A stretch of 64,000 nucleotides of DNA from Vreelandella profundi (GCF_019722725.1 NZ_CP077941.1:2480001-2544000); one strand, 5' to 3'. Counted from the stretch's first letter, positions 18,687 to 32,078 are shown. Numbers and translations are program-made. Notes: generated by a model from the sequence alone, not told the origin.

Positions 18687-20042
18687 CTACCTCAACTGAA
18701 ACGGATAAACCGAGCCAATTTGCAGCAGCTGTGTCAGTTCATCCAATGCCGTGAGCGACTCTTCTGCAAGCTGCGGGTCGGCAAGATCATCGGGCGCTAG
18801 TCGGTCACGGTAATGACGGTTGACCCAAGCGGTTAGATCGCCGTACAGCGCATCGGTCAGCAGCACGCGGCCGGTGAGCGCTGCGCACTCGGCATCCGTC
18901 AACACTACGCGTAAACGCAGGCAGGCGGGTCCACCGCCGTTGCGCATGCTTTGCTTGACGTCTTTCACGATCACGTCACTGATCGGGTTATTGCCCGCCA
19001 GCAGGTAACCTTGCAGCGTGCGCCAGACCGCTTCTCGCTCCTGGCATTCACTGGGTACGACCAGCGTCATCGTGCCGTCTGGATTAGACAGCAGCTGTGA
19101 GTTGAACAGATAGGAAGCGACCGCATCTTCCATGCTGACGGCGTCGAGAGGCACGCGTATGGGAATCAAGGGCGTCGACATTTTGGCGCGCAGCTCATCT
19201 AGCGTCCCCTCTTCATCCAAAAACGCCATTTCGTGATACAGCAGTACAGGGCCATTGCCAACAGCAATCACGTCATTGTGGAAAACGCCTGCGTCGATGG
19301 CGTCCGGGTGCTGCTGAGCAAACACCGTTTGAGCTTCCGTCAGGCCGTGCTGGCGAGCCACCGCTTGGCTAGCTTCTAACGTCTGTCTTGCCGGAAAACG
19401 TGCTGGCTGGCGCTCGCCACCAAACGACTGGCGGCCATAGACAAACAGATGCACGCCTGGCTCGCCATGCTCGCCGCAAAGGCGCGTATGGTTGGCCGCG
19501 CCTTCATCGGAAAAATCAGGCGTGGCGGGCAACACCGGGTGATGGGCGAAATACTGCTCATCGTGAAAAATCGCCCGCAGTACACGGCCCGTCGTTTGTG
19601 GTTCGAGGTAACGATGAAAGCTGGACTGCAGATTCGCCGGAGTGAAATGTACTCGGCTGTCCCACGCATCCCGGCTGGGCGTAATAGTGCCCGCGTTAGC
19701 CGTCCACATGCTGGAAGCGGAGCAAACGGCGCGCAGCAAGTGCGGGGCCTCGGTGGCGGCGCGAGCCAACACTTCACGGTGGCTACCCTTGAAGCCTAAA
19801 TCGCGCAGAGCGCCGATATCAGGCCGCTGCTGAGGTGGCAATACGCCCTGAGCGTAGCCTGCATCCATCAGCGACTTCATTTTCAGCAGGCCCTGCAGCG
19901 CGCCCTCTTTGGGGTTCGACACCAAGCCGCCATGGCTCATCGAGGCAACGTTACCTACCGCAAGCCCGGAGTAATTGTGGGTAGGGCCAACCAAACCATC
20001 GAAATTGACTTCTCTGACATTGCTGATGGCAGCGGTGCTCAT
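18687..20042 (-). CDS. astB: N-succinylarginine dihydrolase
   Basis: 451 residues, normal for the family. It hydrolyses N2-succinylarginine to succinylornithine, ammonia and CO2, the second step of the arginine succinyltransferase pathway. Family marks are the N-terminal [19 protein letters not shown], the His region [15 protein letters not shown] and the catalytic Cys region [16 protein letters not shown] near the C-terminus. The ATG overlaps the end of astD by four bases (ATGA). It is the last gene of the operon here; the terminator follows directly, so aruE/astE is not part of this transcript. Confidence 0.97.
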   Translation of the reverse strand: MSTAAISNVREVNFDGLVGPTHNYSGLAVGNVASMSHGGLVSNPKEGALQGLLKMKSLMDAGYAQGVLPPQQRPDIGALRDLGFKGSHREVLARAATEAPHLLRAVCSASSMWTANAGTITPSRDAWDSRVHFTPANLQSSFHRYLEPQTTGRVLRAIFHDEQYFAHHPVLPATPDFSDEGAANHTRLCGEHGEPGVHLFVYGRQSFGGERQPARFPARQTLEASQAVARQHGLTEAQTVFAQQHPDAIDAGVFHNDVIAVGNGPVLLYHEMAFLDEEGTLDELRAKMSTPLIPIRVPLDAVSMEDAVASYLFNSQLLSNPDGTMTLVVPSECQEREAVWRTLQGYLLAGNNPISDVIVKDVKQSMRNGGGPACLRLRVVLTDAECAALTGRVLLTDALYGDLTAWVNRHYRDRLAPDDLADPQLAEESLTALDELTQLLQIGSVYPFQLR

Positions 20043-21511
20043 AGAATGACTCCCGGCGGCAGAGTGTCAGGCATCTCCAAGGTGTCGGCTTCCATGGACG
20101 CGACGGGGTAGGCGCAGTAGTCCGCCGCATAGTAAGCGCTGGGGCGATGATTGCCGCTGTCGCCCACGCCGCCAAAGGGCGCGTCGCCGGAAGCGCCGGT
20201 CGTTTGACGATTCCAGTTAACAATTCCGGCACGGATACGCAGCAAAAAGTCGTCCCAATCGGCTTTATCACCGCCAATCAGCCCGGCAGAGAGCCCGTAG
20301 CGGGTATTGTTAGCAAGCTCAAGCGCCTCATCCCAATCGTTGTAACGATGGATCTTGAGTAGCGGCCCAAAATGCTCCTCATCAGGAACGTCCAGGCCCG
20401 TCACGTCGATAAGCGCAGGGCTCAGCAAACTGGTGCCCTCCTGAAGCCGCTGCATACGATTGATGACCGTGCCGCCCAGTGCTTCCAGCGCGTCCTGAGC
20501 TTTTAGCAGGCCGTCCGCGGCAGCCACGCTAACCAAACCGGCGTAAAATGGCGCAGGATTTTCGTCAAACTGGCCCGCCACATGTAACTTGGTAATCGCC
20601 TCTGAAAGCGCGTCGATTAAGCGGTCGCCAACGTCACCAAAGGGCACCATCAATCGACGAGCACACGTACAGCGCTGGCCACCGGAAAGATACGCCGACT
20701 GTAGAATAGCCAACACGGCGGCGCGCTGATCGGGCACATCCTTGACCACCAAGGGATTATTACCGCCTAGCTCCAACGCGAGAATCTTATCCAACTGCCC
20801 GGCGAACTGCTTGTGCAGCATGCCGCCAACGTTGGCACTGCCGGTAAACAGCAAGCCATCAATACCGGGATGCGCAGCAAGCGACTGGCCGACCGCCACG
20901 CCACCCTGCACTAAGTTAATAACGCCGGCAGGCAGCCCGGCTTCTAGCCAGCACTGCAGCGTGAGATCAGCCGTTAACGGGGTTTGGTCACTGGGTTTAA
21001 AAACGATGCAGTTACCTGCCAGCAGCGCGGGCACCATGTGGCCGTTAGGTAAGTGGCCGGGAAAGTTATAAGGGCCAAATACCGCCATGACACCGTGGGG
21101 GCGATGGCGCAGAACGGCTTTAGCGCTACCCACCGCTTTTTCACGCTCGCCGGTACGTTCATGGTATGCGCTGATCGACAGGGCAATCTTACCCACCATC
21201 GCTCCTGCCTCGGTGCGCGCCTCCCAGAGCGGCTTGCCGGTTTCAGAGGCAATCGCCAGGGCGAGGTCTTCACCACGCGTTTTTAGAATCTCGGCAAACC
21301 GCTCGACCAGTGCCTGACGCTCAGTAACCGGCGTACGCGCCCAGCTAGGAAACGCTCCCCGTGCGGCGTTAATCGCGGCGCCAACCTGCTCACTAGAAGC
21401 TGATGCACCCTGCCACAGCTGCTTAGCCGAGATAGGATCATGTTTGGCGAACGTGTCTGCTTCGCCTGCTACCCAGGCGCCGTTGATCAATTGCTGCTGT
21501 TGAGCGTGCAT
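20039..21511 (-). CDS. astD: Succinylglutamate-semialdehyde dehydrogenase
   Basis: 490 residues of the aldehyde dehydrogenase family. It oxidises N-succinylglutamate semialdehyde to N-succinylglutamate with NAD+. Seen: [20 protein letters not shown], the glycine motif FTGSANVGG, the catalytic Glu in [13 protein letters not shown] and the catalytic Cys in [12 protein letters not shown]. It lies 50 bases after the aruG gene and overlaps astB, matching the P. aeruginosa aruCFGDB order. Confidence 0.97.
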   Translation of the reverse strand: MHAQQQQLINGAWVAGEADTFAKHDPISAKQLWQGASASSEQVGAAINAARGAFPSWARTPVTERQALVERFAEILKTRGEDLALAIASETGKPLWEARTEAGAMVGKIALSISAYHERTGEREKAVGSAKAVLRHRPHGVMAVFGPYNFPGHLPNGHMVPALLAGNCIVFKPSDQTPLTADLTLQCWLEAGLPAGVINLVQGGVAVGQSLAAHPGIDGLLFTGSANVGGMLHKQFAGQLDKILALELGGNNPLVVKDVPDQRAAVLAILQSAYLSGGQRCTCARRLMVPFGDVGDRLIDALSEAITKLHVAGQFDENPAPFYAGLVSVAAADGLLKAQDALEALGGTVINRMQRLQEGTSLLSPALIDVTGLDVPDEEHFGPLLKIHRYNDWDEALELANNTRYGLSAGLIGGDKADWDDFLLRIRAGIVNWNRQTTGASGDAPFGGVGDSGNHRPSAYYAADYCAYPVASMEADTLEMPDTLPPGVIL

Positions 21512-21561
21512 CGTTCTCTCCTAACGTTGCCAAACTTATACCGTGCTTATTTTTACAGGAT

Positions 21562-22592
21562 TTAGGTTTCCAGTAAGCGAACGAAGTCACCGGTGGTGAC
21601 GTCCAGCCGGCTTGCTTCCTGCTCACTAAGCACGATGGTGTTGTCATGCGCCGGTGCACGGCCTATCCAACTGGCCGTAAAGTTGCGCATTTGGATAGTA
21701 GCCGCCAGCCAGCGGCTAACGCTCTCTTGCGGGGCGCTGGGCGAAACCTCTACCTGACACAGCCGCGAGTTGCGAATCGCGCCCACGTCGTCGATATACG
21801 CCTCAACCGTCGGGCCGCCATCGAAAATGTCGATATAGCCTTCCCAGCGCAGCCCCTCTTTGTTGAGCATTTCTAGCGCAGGCCGGGTATGGCGATGCAC
21901 CTGGCCAATGCAGGCGCGCGCCTCTTCGGCCATGAACGTTGTGTAAATAGGAAATCGCGGCATCAGCTCGCCGATAAAGCTCTTCTGGCCCAAACCGGTT
22001 AAGCGGTCAGCTTCACTGAAGTCCATAGGGAAAAAGTGCTTACCAAGGCTCTCCCAGAAAGGGCTGGTATTGTTCTCATCGAACACGCCGCGCATTTCCG
22101 CCAGCACCTTCTGCGGGAAGCGGTCACGAAATTGAGCGATAAACAGCCACCGAGCCTTGGAAAGCAGCGCGCCATTGCGTAAGTGACAATTCGCTTCGCC
22201 ACGATACTCCGGGCGCAGAAACAGCGAGCAAACTTCGGCATCACCGGTGTGGTCGGAGCTTAAAAACAGCGTATCGATCGTGCGGTGCAAATCGAGCTGG
22301 ATGGATGAGTGTGCCAGCGTACCCAGGCGATAGTTATAAAACGGCACTTCACGACCCACCTGGCCCTCAATCGCGCAGCAGCCGGCAAGTTCGCCATTTT
22401 CTTCATCTTCTAATACAAAGAAGTAGAGCCGATCGTCTACCGGTGTGCGTTCTTCAAATGCGCTGGCGGCGGCTTCAATTTTACCGGCGAGGAATTCACG
22501 ATTATCCGGCAACGAGGTAAAGCCAACGCCTGCCTGCTGCGCAAGCGCCTGAAGCCCATCCAAATCTTCACGGGCAATGGGTCGAATGCGCA

Positions 22593-22593
<1 letters not shown>
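21562..22593 (-). CDS. aruG: Arginine N-succinyltransferase, beta subunit (AruG/AstA)
   Basis: 343 residues. Arginine N-succinyltransferase moves succinyl from succinyl-CoA to the alpha-amino group of arginine, the first step of the pathway. AstA/AruG features are visible: MRIRPIAREDLDGLQALAQQ, CSLFLRPEYRGEANCHLRN, LAEMRGVFDENNTSPFWESLG and IDIFDGGPTVEAYIDD. It overlaps the paralogous aruF gene by one base; in Pseudomonas the two products form a heteromeric enzyme, and the same is expected here. Confidence 0.95.
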
Positions 22594-24990
<2,397 letters not shown>

Positions 24991-25026
24991 GGGAATTATG
25001 AATAACCACGCTTGGCTTTATGCACG

Positions 25027-26004
25027 CTAAGTCAGGCGCTCCTCACGGGGCGTCATGCCGAAATGGTTTCGATAGGCGGTTGAGAAGTGTGCGCCGGAGG
25101 AAAATCCTGTGGCAAAGGCGATATCGCCAATCGCGCGGTCGCTTTCACGCAGCTGCTTGCGTGCCTCTTGCAAACGTAAATCCAAATAGTAACGACTGGG
25201 CACTGCCTGGAGATATTTCTTAAATAGCCGCTCTAACTGACGGCGAGAAATACCCAAATGCTCCGCTAGTTCAAGGGTCGAAAGCGGCTCCTCTATATTG
25301 GCTTCCATTAGCGTGACGGCATCGACCAAGCTTTGCGGGGCATGCCCCAAACGGCTGCGAAGCGGCACGTGCTGGCGCTCATCGGCTAAACGAATACGAT
25401 CACAAACGAACTGCTCCGATACCTGCTCGGCCAGTCGCGCCCCGTGATGCTGGCCAATTAGCGTGAGCATCATATCCATTGCAGCGGTGCCGCCCGCACA
25501 GGTCAGCCGGTCGCGGTCAATTTCAAACAGCTGCTGGGAAAGCGTTACCTGTGGATACGCCTGGGCAAAAGCCTCAAAACGCTGCCATGGAAGCGTCGCT
25601 CGGTAGCCTTCTAGCAACCCACAGCGTGCTAACACTTCCGTACCACCTGCCAAGCCGCCTAACGATACGCCACGGCCTTGGTGGGCTCGCAGCCATTCGT
25701 TAAGCTTAGCGGGCAGCGTGTAGGGCAGCGGCGTCGGCGCACAGATCAATAGCAGGTCAATAGGCCCCTGTACCTCGCTTAACGCATGCTGAGCCAGCAG
25801 CGAAAGCTGAGCACCGCTGCGCACCGGCTGACTATCCATGCTTAAGGTGGAGGTGTGATAAAGCATCTGGCCACTCAGCTGATTGGCCATTTGCAGTGGC
25901 TCAATAGCGCTGGCATGGGCCAATAACGAGAAGCCCGGCAGCAGCAGAAATGCGACCCGCCTGCGGACCACATTAGGCTGCGCCGTTAGCGGGCTAGGCT
26001 GCAT
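25027..26004 (-). CDS. argR: AraC/GlxA-type regulator, probable ArgR of the aru operon
   Basis: 325 residues: an N-terminal DJ-1/PfpI-like domain (RRVAFLLLPGFSLLAHASAIEPLQMA... LLLICAPTP... CAGGTAAMDMMLTLIGQHHG) and a C-terminal AraC DNA-binding domain with two helix-turn-helix units (STLELAEHLGISRRQLERLF; IGDIAFATGFSSGAHFSTAY). This is the architecture of pseudomonad ArgR, which activates arginine uptake and aru genes when arginine is present. Its place immediately upstream of aruC on the same strand strongly supports that role. It is unrelated to the E. coli hexameric ArgR. Confidence 0.88.
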   Translation of the reverse strand: MQPSPLTAQPNVVRRRVAFLLLPGFSLLAHASAIEPLQMANQLSGQMLYHTSTLSMDSQPVRSGAQLSLLAQHALSEVQGPIDLLLICAPTPLPYTLPAKLNEWLRAHQGRGVSLGGLAGGTEVLARCGLLEGYRATLPWQRFEAFAQAYPQVTLSQQLFEIDRDRLTCAGGTAAMDMMLTLIGQHHGARLAEQVSEQFVCDRIRLADERQHVPLRSRLGHAPQSLVDAVTLMEANIEEPLSTLELAEHLGISRRQLERLFKKYLQAVPSRYYLDLRLQEARKQLRESDRAIGDIAFATGFSSGAHFSTAYRNHFGMTPREERLT

Positions 26005-26071
26005 GATAAGTCACTGAGTTGCATGAAGAACCGCCATCAACTGGTTGGGGTAAAGTGACGCATCAATGCAA

Positions 26072-26096
26072 ATTGCCGGGCACTGGGCCCGGCAAT
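26072..26096 (-). terminator. Hairpin terminator after fabV
   Basis: ATTGCCGGG pairs perfectly with CCCGGCAAT around a 7-base loop; on the minus strand a short T run follows. It lies 36 bases after the fabV stop. Confidence 0.7.
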
Positions 26097-26131
26097 GAAA
26101 GCATCAAGTAAGCACGTCGTGGGGCCTAGGC

Positions 26132-27343
26132 TTACAGACTGACGACATCAAACTTAACTGCCGGGCTGACATCGGCATCGTAATCGACATCGTTTCGCTC
26201 AAACCCAAACAGCTTCAAGAATTCGTGCTTGTAACCGGCATAGTCGGTAATGTCGAACAGATTGTCGGTCGTCACTTCCGGCCAAAGATCCTGGCAAGCT
26301 TGCTGCACATCGTCACGCAGCTCCCAATCATCTAGTCGCAGGCGGCCGACCTCATCGGTGGCAAACTCGCCGCGCTGACCTTGCTCGGAATAAAGCTGCT
26401 CACCGAACAGTCGATTCAACTGGTCAATGGTGCCTTCATGCAGGCCCTGCTCTTTCATGATGCGATAGACCATCGCGATGTACAGTGGCATAACCGGAAT
26501 CGCCGCGCTCGCCTGAGTGACTACCGATTTAAGCACCGCGACATTGGCACCGCCGCCGCTGACCTTCAGGTGGCTATCAATCGCCGTCGCGGCGCGATCC
26601 AGGTCTTCCTTGGCTTTACCAAGCGCACCGTGCCAGTAAATCGGCCAGGTGATTTCTGTGCCAATATAGCTAAACGCGACGCTGCGTGCGCCTTTCGCCA
26701 GCACGCCAGCTTTATCTAGCGCGCTCATCCACAGTTCCCAATCTTCGCCACCCATGACGGTAATGGTGTCGTCAATTTCTTGCTGGGTCGCCGGCTCAAC
26801 TTCCGCTTCGATGATCGCATCTTTATTGGTGTCGATAGCCGTAGCGCGGTACGTTTCGCCAATTGGCTTAAGGCTGGAGCGTTTCAGCTCGCCGGTATCC
26901 GGCATTTTACGAACGGGCGATGCCAGCGAGTAAATCACCAGATCAATCTCGCCCATGTCTTGCTTAATCAACTCAATAGCTTTTTCCCGCGCTTCGTGGG
27001 AGAACGCATCGCCATTGATGGAATTGCTATACAGGCCTTCTTGTTTAGCGAACTTATCGAAGGCAGCGCTGTTGTACCAGCCCGCGGTGCCAGGCTTAAC
27101 ATCAGTCGCGGGCTTTTCAAAGAATACGCCAAGCGTGTCAGCACCGTACCCAAACGCTGCGGTAATTCGCGCGGCTAAACCATAGCCACTCGATGCACCA
27201 ATCACGAGCACCTTTTTCGGGCCGGCGCTTTTATCTAAACCGCGGGCACGGGTAGCCTCGATCTGCTCAAGAACGTTTTTCTCACAGCCCACCGGGTGAG
27301 TAGTCGTACAAATAAAGCCGCGCACCTTGGGTTTAATAATCAT
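26132..27343 (-). CDS. fabV: Trans-2-enoyl-[ACP]/CoA reductase FabV
   Basis: 403 residues, the usual FabV length. It catalyses the last reductive step of fatty acid elongation, using NADH. Visible features are the N-terminal [20 protein letters not shown], the nucleotide-binding [16 protein letters not shown] and the catalytic Tyr236-X8-Lys245 pair (in [12 protein letters not shown]), whose eight-residue spacing sets FabV apart from FabI. GAGG precedes the ATG. FabV enzymes are commonly triclosan tolerant. A single-gene unit. Confidence 0.97.
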   Translation of the reverse strand: MIIKPKVRGFICTTTHPVGCEKNVLEQIEATRARGLDKSAGPKKVLVIGASSGYGLAARITAAFGYGADTLGVFFEKPATDVKPGTAGWYNSAAFDKFAKQEGLYSNSINGDAFSHEAREKAIELIKQDMGEIDLVIYSLASPVRKMPDTGELKRSSLKPIGETYRATAIDTNKDAIIEAEVEPATQQEIDDTITVMGGEDWELWMSALDKAGVLAKGARSVAFSYIGTEITWPIYWHGALGKAKEDLDRAATAIDSHLKVSGGGANVAVLKSVVTQASAAIPVMPLYIAMVYRIMKEQGLHEGTIDQLNRLFGEQLYSEQGQRGEFATDEVGRLRLDDWELRDDVQQACQDLWPEVTTDNLFDITDYAGYKHEFLKLFGFERNDVDYDADVSPAVKFDVVSL

Positions 27344-27533
27344 ATCGAACCTCGTTATCAGATTGGTTGGATTATCGACATCGCGATGTCGTGACTCAAT
27401 GGGGCTATTCTAGCTGTCTCCGTGCGCGCTGTCCGCTCTTGCGCTATTGTCCGCGCTTGAGATCACCAGACTTTCGCGTCACGATAGCGGATAACGTCCC
27501 TATGCCAGCAACGACTCCCCAGACGAGGCCACC

Positions 27534-27920
27534 ATGAATGCACAGCAGCTAGTAGACGAACGCGGCGATCTTTGGCTAGCGTTAGCGCCGCTGTGGCTTG
27601 ATCGTGAGCCCAGCGAACGGGATTACGCGCATATGCTGGACGTCGTTCAACGCTACGAGATGTCGCTTAAGGAATTGGAGTGGATGTTTCGTTTGGAAAT
27701 GGCGCCGGTCATGTCGCGCCATCAGCTTTCCATTGCTAGCGAATGGCGCCAATTTAACGACCGTAAGCTCATGCAGCAGTTGGTCAACCACAACCTGCGC
27801 CTGAAAGGCTGGCGGCGTAAAAGCTGGGCGCTGTTTTCAGGATTGACCACCATGATGGTGCGCCACCGCTTGAATGCGCTAATGAACCGCTTGGCCGTCG
27901 TACGAGGTGAACAGGTTTAA
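27534..27920 (+). CDS. Conserved hypothetical protein (DUF7079-like)
   Basis: 128 residues with no signal or membrane segment. The first half (LWLALAPLWLDREPSERDY) and middle (SLKELEWMFRLEMAPVMSRHQL) resemble small uncharacterised proteins I associate with DUF7079, with moderate certainty; the second half is very basic (LRLKGWRRKSWALF). It is divergent from fabV and its stop lies 18 bases from the convergent glutathione peroxidase gene. No function can be given. Confidence 0.65.
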   Translation: MNAQQLVDERGDLWLALAPLWLDREPSERDYAHMLDVVQRYEMSLKELEWMFRLEMAPVMSRHQLSIASEWRQFNDRKLMQQLVNHNLRLKGWRRKSWALFSGLTTMMVRHRLNALMNRLAVVRGEQV

Positions 27921-27938
27921 CGCACCCATACCGCGACG

Positions 27939-28430
27939 CTACGGATAAGATTCATCTAAGGCTTTTTCCAACGCCAATCGCAATGGGCGACCGTGGTCAC
28001 GCGGGCCAAAGCGAGCAATGACGTTCCCATCACGACCAATCAAGAACTTAGTGAAATTCCACTTAATCATTTGCGTGCCCAGTACGCCTGGCGCCTGATG
28101 CTTAAGCCACACAAACAGTGGATGAGCACGGCCGCCATTCACATGCACTTTCTCCAACAGCGGAAAATTGATCCCATACTGCTGCTCGCCAAATTGACAG
28201 AACGCCTGGGCATTCTCCGGGGATTGTCGCCCAAATTGATTGCATGGAAATCCCAGCACGGTAAAACCACGATCACGATAGCGCTGATAAAAGGTTTCCA
28301 ACTCTTTTAGCTGTGGCGTGAAGCCACATTGGCTAGCCACGTTCACCACCAATAACACTTGGCCACGCAACGCCCGTAGATTGAACGGCTTACCTTGATG
28401 GGTATAACAGTCTTGGTCGTAAATCGTCAT
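27939..28430 (-). CDS. Glutathione peroxidase family protein
   Basis: 163 residues of the BtuE/GPx family. The catalytic set is visible: peroxidatic Cys35 in VASQCGFTPQ (Cys in place of selenocysteine), Gln in GFPCNQFGRQ and the Trp-Asn pair in KWNFTKFLI. Bacterial members reduce H2O2 and organic hydroperoxides, often with thioredoxin as donor. Cytoplasmic, no signal peptide. Confidence 0.95.
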   Translation of the reverse strand: MTIYDQDCYTHQGKPFNLRALRGQVLLVVNVASQCGFTPQLKELETFYQRYRDRGFTVLGFPCNQFGRQSPENAQAFCQFGEQQYGINFPLLEKVHVNGGRAHPLFVWLKHQAPGVLGTQMIKWNFTKFLIGRDGNVIARFGPRDHGRPLRLALEKALDESYP

Positions 28431-28490
28431 TAAATAGGCCCTACAAATACCTTAAACGGCATAGCCATTACCATGCCACGGCTATGCTTT

Positions 28491-29108
28491 TTACACCAGC
28501 GGCCCGGCAACCACTCTCAGCGCCAGCGCGATGAGCAGCACGCCGGTAATGCGATTAATCCAGTGGGCATTCTTTTGCAGCCAGGGCAGAATTCGTGAAT
28601 GCGAAAGCACCACCGCGACAAGCACGTACCAGCCACCGTCAATCACCATCGCGGTCAGCACAATAATCCCTTTCGCCAACGCATTCATGTCTGGGGTAAC
28701 AAACTGACTGAGCAGCGCCACAAAAAACAGGATCAGCTTAGGGTTTCCTAACGCAACCAGCACGCCCTCTTTAGCCGCCTGCCCCCGGCTAGTGGCCATG
28801 GCAGCGGGGTGCAAAGCGCCTGCATTGCCGGCGCGCAGCGCTTGAAACCCTAGCCAGGCTAGGTAAGCGGCGCCGCACCAGGTGATCAGTTGGAACAGCA
28901 TCGGAAAACCGGCAATCAGCGCGCCTAGCCCCCATACCGTCAGCAGTGCGTAAAAGCCTACGCCAAGCGTATGAAAGATTGCCGCTATCACGCCAAACAA
29001 ACGCCCGCCGCCTAACGTATGGCGTAGCACTAATGCCAAGCTTGGCCCTGGTGACATCGCGCCCATGGCGCAGATAGCGGCTAATGATAGCCAGAGTGTC
29101 AGCGGCAT
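28491..29108 (-). CDS. LysE/RhtB family exporter
   Basis: 205 residues with about six membrane segments. The LysE family start is clear (LAAICAMGAMSPGPSLALVL) as is the central GVLVALGNPKLILFFVALL. These proteins export amino acids or related metabolites by proton antiport. Substrate unknown. It lies 60 bases upstream of the peroxidase gene on the same strand and could be co-transcribed with it. Confidence 0.93.
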   Translation of the reverse strand: MPLTLWLSLAAICAMGAMSPGPSLALVLRHTLGGGRLFGVIAAIFHTLGVGFYALLTVWGLGALIAGFPMLFQLITWCGAAYLAWLGFQALRAGNAGALHPAAMATSRGQAAKEGVLVALGNPKLILFFVALLSQFVTPDMNALAKGIIVLTAMVIDGGWYVLVAVVLSHSRILPWLQKNAHWINRITGVLLIALALRVVAGPLV

Positions 29109-29311
29109 CGCGTTTTATTCCTGAGATCAAATGTCAGCCCATGGGGGCAAACTGCGAGTATACGCGAAGTGGAGCCTGCTCTTTGGCGAGCGGCTTAAAT
29201 AACGCTGTTAGCATGGTACGCTGTTGGGTAAAATTTGCTCTTTGAGCTCTTTTCAAATTTCAAAATACCGCCCGCTCAATGCGCGAGGTATGGCTAACAC
29301 AGGACGGCAAC

Positions 29312-30046
29312 ATGGGTAGGGCTTTTCAGAACCGTAAGGAATCCATGGCCAAAACGGCCGATGCGAAGACCAAGGTCTATAGCAAATACGGGCGCGAGAT
29401 CTACGTTTGCGCTAAAGCCGGTGGCAGCGACCCAAATGGCAATCTAGCACTGCGTGGTTTAATGGAGAAGGCCAAGAAAGACCAGGTTCCTTCCCACGTT
29501 ATTGATAAAGCGCTCGATAAAGCCAGCGGTGCAGGCGGCGAAGATTTCTCTACCGCCCGCTATGAAGGCTTCGGGCCTGGCAATGTCATGGTGATCGTTG
29601 ACTGCCTAACCGACAACCCTAACCGCACCTTTGGCGACGTTCGCGGCTGCTTTACCAAAACCAAGAGCAAAATTGGCACCCCCGGCAGCGTGAGCCACAT
29701 GTTCGACCACTGCGCTATTTTCTCGTTTAGCGGTAGCGATGAAGACGCCGTGCTGGAAGCGCTTATGGAAGCGGATGTGGATGTCACCGACATTGAGCAA
29801 GAAGCCGAGCGCATTACCGTCTTCGCTCCGCACACTGATTATGCCAAGGCCAAACAGGCGCTATTAGACGCTTTTGGTGAGATTGACTTTGAGGCTGACG
29901 AAATTCAATTTCTGCCGCAAACCACCACGCCGGTTGAAGGCGACGACGTGGCGCTGTTTGAAAAATTCTTAGGCATGTTGAACGAGCTGGATGACGTACA
30001 AAATGTCTTCCACAGTGGCGAACTCCCTGAGTCAGATGAAGCTTAA
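29312..30046 (+). CDS. YebC/PmpR family transcriptional regulator
   Basis: About 244 residues from the ATG at 29312, which has AGGA upstream and the standard start [15 protein letters not shown]. Typical blocks follow: [38 protein letters not shown] and [13 protein letters not shown]. YebC proteins are cytoplasmic; members act as DNA-binding regulators and, in recent work on the family, as factors relieving ribosome stalling. This form is of the shorter-basic YeeN-like type because it begins GRAFQNRK rather than GHSKW. Confidence 0.93.
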   Translation: MGRAFQNRKESMAKTADAKTKVYSKYGREIYVCAKAGGSDPNGNLALRGLMEKAKKDQVPSHVIDKALDKASGAGGEDFSTARYEGFGPGNVMVIVDCLTDNPNRTFGDVRGCFTKTKSKIGTPGSVSHMFDHCAIFSFSGSDEDAVLEALMEADVDVTDIEQEAERITVFAPHTDYAKAKQALLDAFGEIDFEADEIQFLPQTTTPVEGDDVALFEKFLGMLNELDDVQNVFHSGELPESDEA

Positions 30047-30057
30047 GCGTTAGTCAG

Positions 30058-30894
30058 TTAATACGTCGACTGCGCAGCGTTGCGGGCATCCAGGGCAGCA
30101 TCAGGTGGTAACAGTGCTGACCGGACGCCCGCCGCACTTAGCACTGTTTTGCCACGCACGGTTAGGTCGGTAATAAACAGAAATTGCTGACGTGGGTCTA
30201 CCGGGTAGGCGCGTATCCGATAGTGAGTCCCCCAGGGCTTCTCTTCGGCCACCACGATGATCGGCTGGTCGAATTTTAAGTAAGCGCTGGTGAGCGCTAC
30301 ATCGCGCAGCGCTTTGCGCACCCAGCCTGCCTCATGCTCAGGATGAAGATAAAAACTCGCCACGCACTGCAAACTAGTCCCGCCATTATTGGCATTATAG
30401 ATGGCGTGATCCCATAGCTTTAAGTGCGGCACCGCGACTAAATCATCATCGGGCGTTTGAATCTCGACGGTGCGCAGCCCTACGTGCTTGACCTCTCCAT
30501 AGGTGCCTTCAATATTGACCCAGTCGCCCGGGCGATAAGGCAGCTCAATAGCTGAAACGACCCCCGCAATCAGGCTACTAACGTAGTCCTTCATAGCAAA
30601 GCCAATGGCTAATCCCAGCGCGCCCAGCAGCGTCACCATGTTGCGTAACGACGGCTCGATAATAATCGGCGTAATAATCGCCAGCGCCACTATCAGCACC
30701 AACAGGCGCGTTAGCGGCACCAGCGCAAAAATTCGAAAGCGCACTTGGCCGTGTAACCGCGAAGCCAGCCAGTTGAGCCCACGCTGGCTGACAATAATCA
30801 GCACAATGGCAGTTAACAGCACCAGCCCTACGGTGATTAATGCCTGACTATCGATATCGTTAAACAGTCGTGCGTACTTTTTGGCGTCGTCCAT
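30058..30894 (-). CDS. MscS family mechanosensitive ion channel
   Basis: 278 residues with three N-terminal membrane segments and the MscS pore and beta domain: LGALGLAIGFAMKDYVSSLIAG (pore helix), then YRPGDWVNIEGTYGEVKHVGLRTVEI. Such channels open under hypo-osmotic shock to release solutes, of clear use in a halophile. The start follows 38 bases after the stop of the 381-residue gene upstream on the same strand, so both may be one operon. Confidence 0.92.
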   Translation of the reverse strand: MDDAKKYARLFNDIDSQALITVGLVLLTAIVLIIVSQRGLNWLASRLHGQVRFRIFALVPLTRLLVLIVALAIITPIIIEPSLRNMVTLLGALGLAIGFAMKDYVSSLIAGVVSAIELPYRPGDWVNIEGTYGEVKHVGLRTVEIQTPDDDLVAVPHLKLWDHAIYNANNGGTSLQCVASFYLHPEHEAGWVRKALRDVALTSAYLKFDQPIIVVAEEKPWGTHYRIRAYPVDPRQQFLFITDLTVRGKTVLSAAGVRSALLPPDAALDARNAAQSTY

Positions 30895-30932
30895 GGAGCC
30901 CTCCGTGGGCCTGCCGCTTTTTGAGAGTCGGC

Positions 30933-32078
30933 TTAAAGAGAATCGATCAGATAATTGCGCGACTCTAATAACTGGCGAACGCTGGCGTAGCTTAACGGGG
31001 CGATCTGCCAGCGCCCTTCACAGCTTGAAACAATCCCTTTACGCTGCAGCGCCAGCCGGGCATTGAGCGCTTCGTGATGAGAGAACGGCAGTACCTCTCC
31101 CAGCGACTGATCGTCCAGGCCACCGTGAATCAATAGCGCATGCAGCACTAGCGTTGCGATATCGCCAGTATCCGCAGGCAGCTCCGCATCGGCCAGCGCA
31201 TCTACCAGCCACAGTGCTTGTGTCTCGCCTGACGATGGCTCACGCAGCCGTTCGTGCCAGTAGTGCCAAGCAATGCCCAGATGTCCACGACAGTGGGCCG
31301 CCAAACGCTGCAGCTCTTTATGTGCAGATTGGTGGCGTTTTGTTTCTAGCGCCGGCAGTATCTGCTCGCCGGTACGGGTGCTGTAGACCGACGGATACTG
31401 ACCATCACTTGCGGCAATACTGGAAAAATAGCGTGTTAGCTGTTCGCCTTGCATCGACTGCAGTGTAAATACCGGCGCCCCGTCGATCCCGATCACCTGC
31501 TGAAGATAGGCATAGGTCCAGCTATCGCACCCAATCACGCCGTGCCCTAAGCGACCACTTAAGGCACGCTCAAGAAATTCACGAATGCTCTGAATACCCT
31601 GCGTGTGGCGCAAAAAATGCCGTTCTAAGGCAGGCACTGCCCAGCTTTTCTGGTTCACACAGTGTGCTATCCACTGCGTATCGCCGTTGGCAAGCTCGCT
31701 AAGCGCTGGGGGCTCAACGCAAACGGCGTGATGCTGCTTGGCCCAATGGGTAACCACAGAGGCATGACCGCCATGGGGTGGCGTAATAAAAAACGTTACC
31801 GGCGCGTCTTGACCGTCAAGAGCCTGCGCTAACAGGCTTGCAGCAGGTGCCCAGTCGACCGGGGGCACTAAATGAGCCAGCCGAACCTCAGGTAAAGAGC
31901 GGAGCTCGTGTTCCTCTTTTATCTGCTGTTCTGAGGTTTGCTTACCGATTAACCACTTTGAAGCGGAGCGCCAACGACGTCGCCACTGGCTCGTCTGCGT
32001 CTTTTCGGGGGGGCAAAACTGATCCAGCGCGACCACTTCCCACAGTGGCGAGACGCCTGTTGATGGGTACTCCCCCAT
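30933..32078 (-). CDS. Uncharacterised protein, degenerate P-loop ATPase-like
   Basis: 381 residues, not recognised as a named family. After a basic N-terminus (QWRRRWRSASKWLIGK), a middle region VTFFITPPHGGHASVVTHWA sits where a P-loop would be but lacks GKS/T; VIGCDSWTYAYL and VLHALLIHGGLDD follow. The C-terminus (HEALNARLALQRKGIVSSCEGRWQIAPLSYASVRQLL) looks like a winged-helix unit. This is reminiscent of STAND/AAA-type signalling proteins that have lost nucleotide binding. It precedes the MscS gene on the same strand. Function unknown. Confidence 0.6.
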   Translation of the reverse strand: MGEYPSTGVSPLWEVVALDQFCPPEKTQTSQWRRRWRSASKWLIGKQTSEQQIKEEHELRSLPEVRLAHLVPPVDWAPAASLLAQALDGQDAPVTFFITPPHGGHASVVTHWAKQHHAVCVEPPALSELANGDTQWIAHCVNQKSWAVPALERHFLRHTQGIQSIREFLERALSGRLGHGVIGCDSWTYAYLQQVIGIDGAPVFTLQSMQGEQLTRYFSSIAASDGQYPSVYSTRTGEQILPALETKRHQSAHKELQRLAAHCRGHLGIAWHYWHERLREPSSGETQALWLVDALADAELPADTGDIATLVLHALLIHGGLDDQSLGEVLPFSHHEALNARLALQRKGIVSSCEGRWQIAPLSYASVRQLLESRNYLIDSL

